Of a stretch of 64,000 nt of DNA, positions 27,619 to 36,234 are shown piece by piece. The notes below the pieces were generated by a model. That model was not told the origin of the DNA. It saw only the letters and a program-made list of their open reading frames with translations, and ran no database searches. The stretch is taken from positions 746,501 through 810,500 of the forward strand of contig NC_013173.1 in the NCBI RefSeq assembly GCF_000023225.1. Reading direction: 5' to 3'. The DNA comes from Desulfomicrobium baculatum DSM 4028. Its GTDB lineage: Bacteria; Desulfobacterota; Desulfovibrionia; Desulfovibrionales; Desulfomicrobiaceae. The position numbers and the translations under genes were made by a program. Each line of letters opens with the position of its first letter. Position 1 is the stretch's first letter.

Positions 27619-28188
27619 GTGAGTAAACGTGACGAGATTTTGGCGGCGGCCCAGGCCCTTTTTGCCGAGTACGGCTACGCCGGCACGACCATGCGCATGA
27701 TCGCCGAGCGCGCGGGGGTGGCGTTCGGGCTTGTGTCCCATTACTTCGGAAACAAGGAGAAGCTGTTTCTGGTGGCCGGGCACGAGATGATCGACGCCAT
27801 GCTGCTGGGTATCAGGCGGGATATGGAGGTGGCCAAAAACGGGCTGCAGGCCGTGGATATTTTCGTGAATTCCTATCTCTCCTACACCCTGGCCAACCGG
27901 GCGACCTTTCCCACCCTGATCCGCTGCTCGCCGTTCAGTGACGACAATCCGCATCTGGATCGCCAGAAGATCGGCGTGAAGTTCGAGGAATTGATCAGGG
28001 AAATCGAGGTCAATCTGGAGCGCGGCATCGCCGACGGGACCATCGTCCAGGTTCCGGTCAAGGACTGCGCCCTCATGATCTACGCGGCCATGGTCGGGGC
28101 GGTGCGTACGGTTTTTCTCAGTCCTTTCGGACAGCCGGGACTTTTCGAGGAGACCAGGCGCTTTATCCAGCGGTCGTTACGGAGATAG
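27619..28188 (+). CDS. TetR-family transcriptional regulator
   Basis: A 189-residue protein starting at GTG 27619, with AAGGA nine bases upstream. The N-terminal helix-turn-helix (about 5-50) reads FAEYGYAGTTMRMIAERAG then GLVSHYFGNKEKL. The C-terminal domain is helical and would bind an effector. The neighbours do not reveal its target. It lies between exonuclease III and a minus-strand DsrE-like gene. Confidence 0.93.
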   Translation: MSKRDEILAAAQALFAEYGYAGTTMRMIAERAGVAFGLVSHYFGNKEKLFLVAGHEMIDAMLLGIRRDMEVAKNGLQAVDIFVNSYLSYTLANRATFPTLIRCSPFSDDNPHLDRQKIGVKFEELIREIEVNLERGIADGTIVQVPVKDCALMIYAAMVGAVRTVFLSPFGQPGLFEETRRFIQRSLRR

Positions 28189-28204
28189 GCCGTCACCGGT
28201 CTTT

Positions 28205-28555
28205 CTAGAAATTGAAGACCCTGGATTCGGCGGCCAGGTCGATGAGGTGCGGAGCTCCGTCGAGCTGCATGTTCGGGAAGAAGCGGGCTTCATCCATTCC
28301 CCGGTTCGTGGCGCAGGGCGTGCAGATCCCGATCCCGACCTCTTTCTGGACAAGATAGGGCAGATAGTCCCCCGGACAATCGCCGGTCACGGTCCTTTGT
28401 CCGAGATCCCTGGCCGTGTCCGCCCAGCGCACCCCTTCGTCGATGAAGAACAGGTTCACATGGTGTCCCTTGGAGTGGGCGATGCGCGCGAACTGGAAAC
28501 AGCGGGTCGCCGCTTCGTTGTCGTCCTTGCCGAGAATAAACAGGAATTTGGCCAT
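28205..28555 (-). CDS. DsrE-like sulfur-relay family protein
   Basis: A 116-residue protein with the alpha/beta DsrE/DsrF fold pattern: KFLFILGKDDNEAATRCFQFARIAHSKGH, then VNLFFIDEGV, and a cysteine pair in GICTPCATNRGM. Members carry persulfide sulfur or are soluble accessory proteins. AAGGGGGG precedes the ATG. It is divergent from the RtcB-like gene across a 159-base region. Confidence 0.88.
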   Translation of the reverse strand: MAKFLFILGKDDNEAATRCFQFARIAHSKGHHVNLFFIDEGVRWADTARDLGQRTVTGDCPGDYLPYLVQKEVGIGICTPCATNRGMDEARFFPNMQLDGAPHLIDLAAESRVFNF

Positions 28556-28627
28556 TTCATCCCCCCTTGTTTCGAATGCGCTTCACTAGAATGCTTTATT
28601 CACAAAATCAATGTTTTCAGAGAAGGA

Positions 28628-28700
28628 CTGTTTGGAAATTGTGGTTGATTGCGTGAGTCATTCGGTGTTTCGTGGAGACGTGGTTGGTATTTCCAAACAG
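28628..28700. repeat. Interrupted palindrome between the dsrE-like and rtcB-like genes
   Basis: CTGTTTGGAAAT at 28628-28639 is matched perfectly, in inverted orientation, by ATTTCCAAACAG at 28689-28700, with 49 bases between. Flanking AGAA and TTCT extend it with mismatches. It ends about 14 bases before the first start candidate of the RtcB-like gene, so it could be an operator or a structured leader. Confidence 0.75.
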
Positions 28701-28714
28701 CTTTTCTTGGAGAA

Positions 28715-30139
28715 ATGTCAAAAAACGGATACGCCATTTTCATGTCCATGAACAGCGGGAAAATGAAAGACAGACTGCCGTTTCGTCTGACGGCTCTAGG
28801 CATCCCCGAGCGCCTTCTGCCCGTGGTCCGTCTTTGCGTGCGGCAAATGGAAGAGGATGGGGTGCGCGGCAAGGCGTTGCGCCGTCTTTTCGGCCGTTTG
28901 GCGCAAGAGCCGGGGGCGTTCGCCGATCATCCGGTTTTGGGCGGCCTGGCCGGGATGCTTGGCGGCGAGTCGAAGCAAGGCGTGGCCGGTTCCGTGCGGG
29001 AAGTTCCCTGGCGGGTCTGGGGTGAAGGGCTGGACCCCAAGGCGGTGCAGCAACTCCGTGACGGCTGCAGCCTGCCGGTGGCCGTGGGCGGGGCGCTCAT
29101 GCCCGATGCCCATGTCGGCTACGGCCTGCCCATCGGCGGGGTCCTGGCCGTGGACAATGCCGTCATCCCTTACGGCGTGGGCATGGATATCGCCTGCCGC
29201 ATGAAGATGAGCGTCTTTGCCGTGTCCCCGGACCTGGTCGATTCCCATGGCGATGAGCTGGCGCGGGCCATCGAGCAGGAGACCTGCTTTGGCGTGGGCG
29301 GACAGTTCCGGGCGCGCCGGGACCATGCTGTCATGCGCGAGGACTGGGGTTTCTCGCCGGTGACGCGGCGCATGCAGGACACGGCCTGGGCGCAGCTCGG
29401 CACCAGCGGTGCTGGGAACCATTTTGTCGAGTGGGGCGTGCTGGATGTGACCCAGGCCATGCCCGGTCTGGCCGAAGGGACGTATCTGGCCCTGTTGTCT
29501 CACAGCGGCAGCCGGGGCACGGGCGGGGAGGTGGCCAAGCACTACAGCGCGCTGGCCGGGCGAATGCACCCGGAACTGCCACGCGCTCTGGGGCACCTGG
29601 CCTGGCTTGGGCTCGACACGGACGAGGGCCGTGAATACTGGGACGCCATGGAACTCATGGGCCGATACAGCGCGGCCAACCACGCCATCATCCACGCTGC
29701 CGTGGCCGGGCATCTGGGCCTGAACCCCCTCACAAGCATCGAGAACCACCACAATTTCGCCTGGAAGGAGACCTTTGACGGACGGCGGGTCATTGTGCAT
29801 CGCAAGGGCGCGACACCTGCCGGCGCGGGATTTTTCGGGATCATACCAGGCACCATGGTTGATCCGGCCTTCGTGGTCGAGGGCCTTGGCAACCCGATGT
29901 CCCTGAATTCGGCGGCCCACGGCGCGGGACGGGTCATGAGCCGCAAGGAAGCCTTGAAGCGGTTTCGCAGGTCCGATGTGGAGCATGTCCTGCGTGAGCG
30001 CGGTGTGCGCCTCCTGTCGGGAGGGCTTGACGAGGCGCCCATGGCCTACAAGAACATAAGGGACGTCATGGCCGCGCAGGCCGATCTGGTGCGTATTCGC
30101 GGTACTTTTTGGCCGCGCATCGTGAAAATGGCGAAATAA
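28715..30139 (+). CDS. RtcB-like RNA ligase family protein
   Basis: RtcB joins RNA ends carrying 2',3'-cyclic or 3'-phosphate to 5'-OH using GTP and manganese. From ATG 28715 the protein has 474 residues; starts at 28742 or 28766 are also possible and the ribosome site is weak. All core motifs are present in altered form: LMPDAHVGYG (metal-binding His and Asp, about 129), GVGMDIACRM (metal Cys161), TSGAGNHFVEWG, HSGSRGTG, ENHHNFAW, HRKGATPAG (GMP-linked His) and HGAGRVMSR. The front part lacks resemblance to canonical RtcB. No RtcA or RtcR lies nearby. lysC follows after ten bases. Confidence 0.88.
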   Translation: MSKNGYAIFMSMNSGKMKDRLPFRLTALGIPERLLPVVRLCVRQMEEDGVRGKALRRLFGRLAQEPGAFADHPVLGGLAGMLGGESKQGVAGSVREVPWRVWGEGLDPKAVQQLRDGCSLPVAVGGALMPDAHVGYGLPIGGVLAVDNAVIPYGVGMDIACRMKMSVFAVSPDLVDSHGDELARAIEQETCFGVGGQFRARRDHAVMREDWGFSPVTRRMQDTAWAQLGTSGAGNHFVEWGVLDVTQAMPGLAEGTYLALLSHSGSRGTGGEVAKHYSALAGRMHPELPRALGHLAWLGLDTDEGREYWDAMELMGRYSAANHAIIHAAVAGHLGLNPLTSIENHHNFAWKETFDGRRVIVHRKGATPAGAGFFGIIPGTMVDPAFVVEGLGNPMSLNSAAHGAGRVMSRKEALKRFRRSDVEHVLRERGVRLLSGGLDEAPMAYKNIRDVMAAQADLVRIRGTFWPRIVKMAK

Positions 30140-30149
30140 GGAGAAAAGC

Positions 30150-31247
30150 ATGGCTCTGGTCGTTCAGAAATACGGTGGCAGCAGCGTGGCCACTCCGGAC
30201 AAGATCCGGGATCTGGCGCGGCGCATCGTGGCCCGGCACGAGAGCGGCGACAAGGTGGTCGTGGTGGTCTCGGCCATGGGCAAGAGCACCGACGCGCTGG
30301 TCAGCCAGGCCCGGGAGCTGGCCCAGATCCCTGATCCGCGCGAAATGGACATGCTCGTGTCGGCAGGGGAGCGCATTTCCATAGCCATGATGAGCATCGC
30401 CATAAACGGTATCAGGCCCGGCCTGGCAATGTCCTTCACCGGCTCGCAGATCGGACTGATCACCGACTGCAATCACGGGGACGCACGGGTTCTGGAGGTC
30501 AAGGGCGACCGCCTGCGCGAAGCCCTGGATCAGGGCCGCATCGCCGTGGTGGCCGGTTTCCAGGGCGTGTCCACGACACGGGAGATCACCACCCTTGGCC
30601 GGGGCGGCTCAGACACCACGGCCGTGGCGGTGGCGGCGGCCTTGGCGGCCGATGTGTGCGAGATCTATTCGGATGTGGACGGGGTCTACACCTCGGACCC
30701 GCGCCTTGCGCCCTCGGCCCGCCTTCTGGACACCGTGGACTACGAGACCATGCTCGAGATGTCCGCCGCCGGAGCCAAGGTCTTGAAGGACGACGCCGTG
30801 GAGTATGCCCGCCGTCTGGGAGTGCGCATCGCCGCCGGGTCGAGCAGTTCCGGTCTGATCGGAACCATCGTTTCCAGCGAGAACCTGAACCGCGACACCC
30901 TGCAGGCCATGGTCTACAATGACCGGCTACGCTGGGTCGCGTTCGGGGCCGGCGTGCCGCTGCCGCCGGACTGTCGCCTGTGCCAGTCCGTGGAGGGACG
31001 AAGCGTAGTGGTCGTGGACGAAAAGCACGCCGGGGCCATGGAAGGAGTCCCGTGCGTAAGTCTGTCTCTCATCGGTGCGCGCGTGGCTGCCCAGCGTGAG
31101 CGGGTCGGCGAGGTTCTGGCGCGGCTGGAGGAAGTGGGAAACCGCGTCCTGGCCATCAGCAGCACGTCCTCGAAGTATGAGATTTTTCTTGAAGATCCGC
31201 TTCCACCTGCCCAGGTTTCCGCTATTCACGACATGCTTTTCGTCTGA
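30150..31247 (+). CDS. Aspartate kinase with reduced regulatory region
   Basis: Aspartokinase starts the aspartate family pathway (lysine/DAP, threonine, methionine). The 365 residues begin with VVQKYGGSSVA. They include VVVVSAMGKSTDAL, SAGERIS and TLGRGGSDTTAVA, so the kinase domain (about 1-245) is complete. The C-terminal part is only about 110 residues, against about 150 in two-ACT enzymes, and the usual ACT signatures are not evident. It starts ten bases after the RtcB-like gene, with AAGGAG upstream. dapL at 36.2 kb acts later in the same route. Confidence 0.9.
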   Translation: MALVVQKYGGSSVATPDKIRDLARRIVARHESGDKVVVVVSAMGKSTDALVSQARELAQIPDPREMDMLVSAGERISIAMMSIAINGIRPGLAMSFTGSQIGLITDCNHGDARVLEVKGDRLREALDQGRIAVVAGFQGVSTTREITTLGRGGSDTTAVAVAAALAADVCEIYSDVDGVYTSDPRLAPSARLLDTVDYETMLEMSAAGAKVLKDDAVEYARRLGVRIAAGSSSSGLIGTIVSSENLNRDTLQAMVYNDRLRWVAFGAGVPLPPDCRLCQSVEGRSVVVVDEKHAGAMEGVPCVSLSLIGARVAAQRERVGEVLARLEEVGNRVLAISSTSSKYEIFLEDPLPPAQVSAIHDMLFV

Positions 31248-31270
31248 AGTCAGAGGGGTAGATAAGGAAT

Positions 31271-31314
31271 TTGACCCCGCGTCCAAATTTGGTCGCGGGG
31301 TCGTTTGCTTTTAA
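31271..31314. terminator. Bidirectional intrinsic terminator
   Basis: A nine-pair stem (GACCCCGCG 31273-31281, CGCGGGGTC 31294-31302) lies between the converging aspartokinase and universal stress genes. T-rich sequence follows on the plus strand (GTTTGCTTTT) and AAATT gives T-rich sequence on the other strand. Confidence 0.75.
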
Positions 31315-32177
31315 TGGCAGATCCACAAGGTCGCGGATTCGAGGTGCTTGAGCAGGTTCATGCTGACCGAGCCCAGGAGGTGCAAGGTCCTGCTTTCTCC
31401 CCGCCCCGTGCGTCCGGTGGCCAGGACTCCATATTCGCCTTCGCGGGCCACGCGCAGGATGGCCTCCGCGATGTTGCTACATGTGATGATCTTCTGATGA
31501 ATGCGGCGGCTGGCAACGCCGTTTTCTTCAAGCATGCGCCGGGCCTGGGCGATGGCGTCTTCCGGGACTGCCGGAGACGAGCCGCAGGCCACGTGCAGCA
31601 AGGTGATTTCGTGTTCGGGGGCGTTTGCGAGCATGAAGCCGACATGGTCGGCACAGCGCAGGCTGGCGGGAGAACCGTCGGTGCAGAGCAGCACGCTGGA
31701 TGCGGGTTTCTCGTGACTGCGGCAGATCCACAGGGGGATTTCCATGGGCGTGGTGAAGACCTGCTTGCTTACGCTGTCGTCGATCAATTCTTCCAGACGC
31801 GACAATCCCCTGCGTCCCAGGGCGATGGCGTCGTAAATGCCGGTGATGCCTTCCTGGATGATGTCGTTGGCCGTGCCGAGTTGTTTGAAGGTGATCTTCT
31901 TGTGGATGTTGGCTTTGGGGAAATGCTTGCTCACCAATAGTTCTTCGGCTCTGTCGAGGGCGGTCTGCGCCAGACTCTTGATCTGGGCTTCCCTGCGGCT
32001 TAAGTTTCCGTAATCCTGGATGATCTCCGATTCGGTCAATCCGGCCTTGGGATTGGGGGCGACGTAGAGCAGGGTCAGGTGCGGTTTCTCTTGGCCGGCA
32101 AAGAAACCGGCGACGAAGCGCACGGCTTGCAGTGAGCTGGAGTCGTCGCTAACGATCAGCAGAATATGTCTGTCCAT
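31311..32177 (-). CDS. Universal stress protein, tandem UspA domains
   Basis: The 288-residue protein starts at 32177 (MDRHILLIVSDDSSS). Two UspA domains are seen: about 1-150 with ALGRRGLSRLEELIDDSVS, and about 155-288 with TGRTGRG followed by LLGSVS. These are the glycine-rich ATP-binding loops of the ATP-binding subfamily. Such proteins are raised in stress or growth arrest. It has its own promoter region against the transglutaminase gene. Confidence 0.92.
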   Translation of the reverse strand: MDRHILLIVSDDSSSLQAVRFVAGFFAGQEKPHLTLLYVAPNPKAGLTESEIIQDYGNLSRREAQIKSLAQTALDRAEELLVSKHFPKANIHKKITFKQLGTANDIIQEGITGIYDAIALGRRGLSRLEELIDDSVSKQVFTTPMEIPLWICRSHEKPASSVLLCTDGSPASLRCADHVGFMLANAPEHEITLLHVACGSSPAVPEDAIAQARRMLEENGVASRRIHQKIITCSNIAEAILRVAREGEYGVLATGRTGRGESRTLHLLGSVSMNLLKHLESATLWICH

Positions 32178-32269
32178 ATGTGATCCTCGCGCAGTGGGTT
32201 TAATACGCTGTAATGTAGAGCAAAGCACGGGGTCTTGCAATCGTGCGGACTTAATTTGCGTCTTTCTTG

Positions 32270-34363
32270 CTACTCCGCCCCGATTTGAACGACCGTTGTC
32301 TCTTTGTCCGCGACGTTGAAAGGAATCAGGCGCACCAATACCCCGTCGTTCTCGCGCTTGGGTTCAAGCAGCAGGTAGTTGCCAGGCTGCATGGCGCAAG
32401 TCAGGACGCCCTGGGTTTCCTTCCAGGGCAGGTCGTCGAGGGCGCGCAGATGCCCGTCCTCGATTCTGGTCACGCCAAAATCCTTCAAGGGCTGCACGTC
32501 GTTGCCGCCCGTGACGTGCAGAGCGCCGCTGGCCGGTGCGGCGGTCTGCATTTCCCAGAATTGCCAATCCGTCCCGTCAAAATACTCCACGCCGCCAAAA
32601 TCGATTTCGCAGCGGGCCGGAACGCCCATGGTGCGCAAGGCTGCCGTGGCCAGCACCGCTTTGTCCGAATTCGAGGCGCAGAAGCCGCCCTGAAGAGTCT
32701 GCAGCGGGGTCAGGGGCGGGCCGAAGAGGGTCTGCGGCAGAATGGGGAGTTTGTCTATATCTTCCCGGATGGATTGCACTTTTCTGGCAAGGGGCAGGGC
32801 GATGGATTTCTTCACCCATGGGTGCAGCTGAGCGCGCCAGGACGACCAGGGTTCAAGGTGCAGGCGAGGTGAGAGCACGAAGCGAGTGAAGGTCTCGTCA
32901 TCATAGGAAAGTCCGGCCTTGGCCGAAGCCTCTCTGGCGTCGACGGCAAGTTCGATGTCTCGGGGCAGGGTCTCGGGGTCGGCCTGTAAGAGGTCCTTGT
33001 CGTCGAGACCGGTCATCAGGGGCAAAATCCAGGGCGTGGCCGGGCCTTGCGGCTGCCGCAGCAGACGCAGCCAAAGTGGCGCGCGTTCGCCCGCCAGGGG
33101 CAGGCTTTCCTGCAGTGCGGACGGCAGGTCGCGCAGGAATGGTTCCCAGCGCCGGGCCCGCTCTTTGCGCAGCCGCGCGAGCTTTGGGCTGGTGGTGGCC
33201 TTGAAGGCGTTTTGGGCTGGGCCTGGATGAGAAAACCTGACGGACTCGGGGAGCGCGCGGGGAGAGCCTGCCTGGAGGCGGACGCGCGTTTCGTCCATGT
33301 CCCGGGTGTCGAGCAGGGTCCAGGCGAGTCCGTCTTCAGCGGCGCATGACGCGAAAAAGATGCCGGGGCCGAGGATGACCCTGGCCATGCCGTCGTCGTT
33401 GGTGACGGCCTTGGTCACGGGCCTGAATCCGCCCAGGGAATAGACGCTGAAGAAGACGTCTCGCCCGGGAGCTGGCTGATCGTCCGCCAGACGCACGCTG
33501 ACCTGAACCGTCGTGCCTCGTGTATAGGCGGCCGTGTTGTCGAGCAGGGCGAAGCCGGTGCCCGTACGGTAGACTGACGGGTCCTCAGGCTGGCCAAAGG
33601 CATAGGCCACGACCTTGGCCATGCGGGGGGCTTGGGCCGCGAACCAGGTCTGGTTCAGGGCGGAGAATTCAGTCCCGCTTTCCAGGAATTTCCAGCCGTC
33701 TTTTGTCCAGGCTTCGACCCAGGCATGGTTGCCGTCGGTGTGCTGCCACCACGGAACCATGGCTTGGCGCACGGGCAGACCCACGGCGCGGGCTGCCGCC
33801 AGGAAGAGGATGTTGGTCTCCTCGCAGCGTCCGTATCCGGCGTCGAGGATGGACATGACGCCGAGGTCGCGGCGGGAGGTGGAACGATATTCAGCCCTTT
33901 GCGCGCACCACTCTCCCACGAGCGCAAGCGCTTCTTCCATGCTCCCGGCTGTGGCGCACAGCGGGGCCAGCTCCTTGAAAAGCATGGCCCGGTGGGGCTC
34001 GAAAGGCTCCTGGCTGGCGCGGTGAGGCAGGACATAGTGCAGAAATGTGTCCCAAGGCACGGTTTCGCCCCAGGGCATGGATGCACGCGCCAGGAAGGCG
34101 TAGTCCAGATTTTCGCTTAACTCGTCGGCGCTCATGGACAATCTGTCGGCCGGGGGCAGGTTGTCGAGCAGAAACCGGGCGGCGAGGGATTTGTCTGTGT
34201 CCCCGGCATACATCTGCTCGAAAGCGTTCAACTCACCGGAGTTGGGATTGGCGGCGTCGGTGATGGAGAGCGGCGTGGTGATGCCCGGACCAGGCTGCCG
34301 CCCGGCGCAGCCCCCGAGAATGGCCAGAAGGACGAGAAATGTGAGAAGTCGTGCGGTGTTCAT
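32270..34363 (-). CDS. Lipoprotein with two transglutaminase-like domains
   Basis: The 697-residue protein starts at 34363 and has a lipoprotein signal with lipobox LGGC at about residue 24. The first transglutaminase-like core (about 150-230) holds GYGRCEETNILF with Cys180 and GNHAWVEAW with the His, matching the Cys-His catalytic pattern. A middle beta-rich part follows. A second core-like segment around 562 has GGFCASNSDKAVLAT, but I see no matching HxW histidine. Such proteins are thought to act on envelope peptides or cell-wall material. No partner gene is adjacent. Confidence 0.85.
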   Translation of the reverse strand: MNTARLLTFLVLLAILGGCAGRQPGPGITTPLSITDAANPNSGELNAFEQMYAGDTDKSLAARFLLDNLPPADRLSMSADELSENLDYAFLARASMPWGETVPWDTFLHYVLPHRASQEPFEPHRAMLFKELAPLCATAGSMEEALALVGEWCAQRAEYRSTSRRDLGVMSILDAGYGRCEETNILFLAAARAVGLPVRQAMVPWWQHTDGNHAWVEAWTKDGWKFLESGTEFSALNQTWFAAQAPRMAKVVAYAFGQPEDPSVYRTGTGFALLDNTAAYTRGTTVQVSVRLADDQPAPGRDVFFSVYSLGGFRPVTKAVTNDDGMARVILGPGIFFASCAAEDGLAWTLLDTRDMDETRVRLQAGSPRALPESVRFSHPGPAQNAFKATTSPKLARLRKERARRWEPFLRDLPSALQESLPLAGERAPLWLRLLRQPQGPATPWILPLMTGLDDKDLLQADPETLPRDIELAVDAREASAKAGLSYDDETFTRFVLSPRLHLEPWSSWRAQLHPWVKKSIALPLARKVQSIREDIDKLPILPQTLFGPPLTPLQTLQGGFCASNSDKAVLATAALRTMGVPARCEIDFGGVEYFDGTDWQFWEMQTAAPASGALHVTGGNDVQPLKDFGVTRIEDGHLRALDDLPWKETQGVLTCAMQPGNYLLLEPKRENDGVLVRLIPFNVADKETTVVQIGAE

Positions 34364-34515
34364 GGGCGCAGTGTAGCGGCTAAGCAAAGGCCATGTCCAG
34401 AACGTCTTGGCTTCGTTGTGGATTTTCAGGGTTTGAGGGCCGAGGACTGTTTTTTCAAGGACCGCGGCGGTTGATGGGCGGATGGTTCCGACACGCTGAA
34501 AAATAAGGAGGCTTC

Positions 34516-34542
34516 ATGATTTTCCCTCGTAAATCCTGGTAG
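34516..34542 (+). other. Nine-codon open frame with strong ribosome site ahead of murJ
   Basis: AAGGAGG (34505-34511) stands five bases before ATG, followed by eight codons and TAG, giving the peptide MIFPRKSW. It is 80 bases upstream of the murJ GTG. It may be a leader peptide or chance. The rest of the 34388-34622 gap holds nothing else I recognise. Confidence 0.35.
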
Positions 34543-34622
34543 ACGCGCATGGGCGCGGCGGATACACAAAGGCGTTTCATAGAGGATCCACCCCAATTTC
34601 TTCAGCATTCCGGAAAATTTTC

Positions 34623-36158
34623 GTGTCCACCAACCGAACCATCGCCAAGAACGCCTCCATCGTCTCCGGGGCCACCATGCTCAGTCGGGTGCTTGGGCTC
34701 GTGCGCGATTTGATCATGGCCTACGCCCTGGGCGCGTCCGTGCTGGCCGACGCCTTTTTTGTCGCCTTCCGCGTGCCCAACCTGCTCAGAAGCCTCTTCG
34801 CCGAAGGGTCCCTGACCATGGCCTTCGTGCCCACCTTCGTCAAAATCCGGCAGAGCGAGGGGGACACGGCCGCCTTCACCCTGGCCCGTTCCATCCAGTT
34901 CTGGCTGCTGATCATCCTGGGCCTGCTTACGATCTTTGTTCTGCTTTTTCCCAAGGCCGTGACCCTGCTCATCGCCTCCGGTTTCGCGGCCAAGCGGCCC
35001 GAGCTTTTCGAACTGACCGCGAGCCTGGTCCAGATCTGTTTTCCCTATATCCTGTTCATTTCCGGCGTGGCCCTGTGCATGGGCATTTTAAACAGCATGG
35101 GCCATTTTCTCATCCCCGCCCTGGCCCCGTGCATCCTCAATATCGTGCTCATCGCCGCGAGTCTCCTGGCCATCAATGTCGGCGGGAACGTGGCCGTGTA
35201 CCTGGCCTGGGGCGTGCTCGTGGCCGGGATCGGGCAGTGGCTTCTGCAGCAGCCCATGCTGCGCTCCAAAGGCTTTTCCTGGGTCGGGCCGGTGGAACCG
35301 ACCGGCCCCGGCGTGCGCCGCATCGGCACGCTCATGCTGCCCACCATTCTGGGTTCGGCCGTATACCAGATCAATATCCTCATCAGTACGGGCATGGCCT
35401 CCTTTCTGCCCGAGGGTTCCGTGTCGTATCTCTATTACGCGGACCGGCTGTTCCAGTTCCCTCTGGGCGTCTTCGGCGTGGCCGTGGGCGTGGCCACTCT
35501 GCCGTCGCTCTCCCTTTTGGCCGCGCCGGAGAAGCGCGCCGAGTTCAAGGACACCCTGGCCACATCCCTCGGCCTGACCCTGTTCGTGAACCTGCCCGCC
35601 GCCGCCGGCCTGGCCGGATTGTCACTGCCACTGGTCGATCTGCTCTTCGGGCGCGGGGCGTTCTCCGATGCCGCCGTGCACGGCACGGCCATGGCCCTGC
35701 TAGGCTATGTCATCGGCCTGCCCGCGTTTTCCAGCGTCCGCTCCCTGGCTTCGGCCTATTATGCGCTGGGCGACACCAGGACTCCCGTGCGCGCGGCCGT
35801 GGGCAGCCTGTGCGTTTTCGTGGTCGCGGGGTACTCAGGCATGCAGGTGCTGGGGCATGTGGGGCTGGCCCTGGCCTCGTCCGTTTCGGCCTGGTTCAAC
35901 GTCGTGCTGCTGGGATTTTTTCTGCGGCGGCATTGCGGAGCGTGGTTCAGGCTCAACCGCGACCTGGCCATCTCTTTTTTCCTGAGCCTCGTCCTGCTCG
36001 CGGGATGCTGGCTGAGCACCCGTTTGGGGCCCGTCTGCCTGCTTTTCATCCCCGTCTGGGTAGCCCTGTACATGGGCGCGGGGTTGCTATTGAACGTAAG
36101 CCAGGCAAGGCTTTTCGCCGACGTGCTGGGGCGGCGGTTATGGCGCAAAAGGGCCTGA
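34623..36158 (+). CDS. murJ: Lipid II flippase MurJ
   Basis: MurJ moves the peptidoglycan precursor lipid II across the inner membrane. The 511-residue protein starts at GTG 34623 and has about 14 membrane helices. The N-terminal signature SGATMLSRVLGLVRD is clear, along with LPTILGSAVYQIN and YYADRLFQFPLGVFGVAVG, typical of MviN. There is no strong ribosome site. dapL follows after 76 bases. Confidence 0.95.
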   Translation: MSTNRTIAKNASIVSGATMLSRVLGLVRDLIMAYALGASVLADAFFVAFRVPNLLRSLFAEGSLTMAFVPTFVKIRQSEGDTAAFTLARSIQFWLLIILGLLTIFVLLFPKAVTLLIASGFAAKRPELFELTASLVQICFPYILFISGVALCMGILNSMGHFLIPALAPCILNIVLIAASLLAINVGGNVAVYLAWGVLVAGIGQWLLQQPMLRSKGFSWVGPVEPTGPGVRRIGTLMLPTILGSAVYQINILISTGMASFLPEGSVSYLYYADRLFQFPLGVFGVAVGVATLPSLSLLAAPEKRAEFKDTLATSLGLTLFVNLPAAAGLAGLSLPLVDLLFGRGAFSDAAVHGTAMALLGYVIGLPAFSSVRSLASAYYALGDTRTPVRAAVGSLCVFVVAGYSGMQVLGHVGLALASSVSAWFNVVLLGFFLRRHCGAWFRLNRDLAISFFLSLVLLAGCWLSTRLGPVCLLFIPVWVALYMGAGLLLNVSQARLFADVLGRRLWRKRA

Positions 36159-36234
36159 CTTGAACTGCGCGCTCTTTGGCGTTAGGCTTTTCGCTTCCAT
36201 CCAACACACAAAAAAACAGCAGTGAGGACCACAT

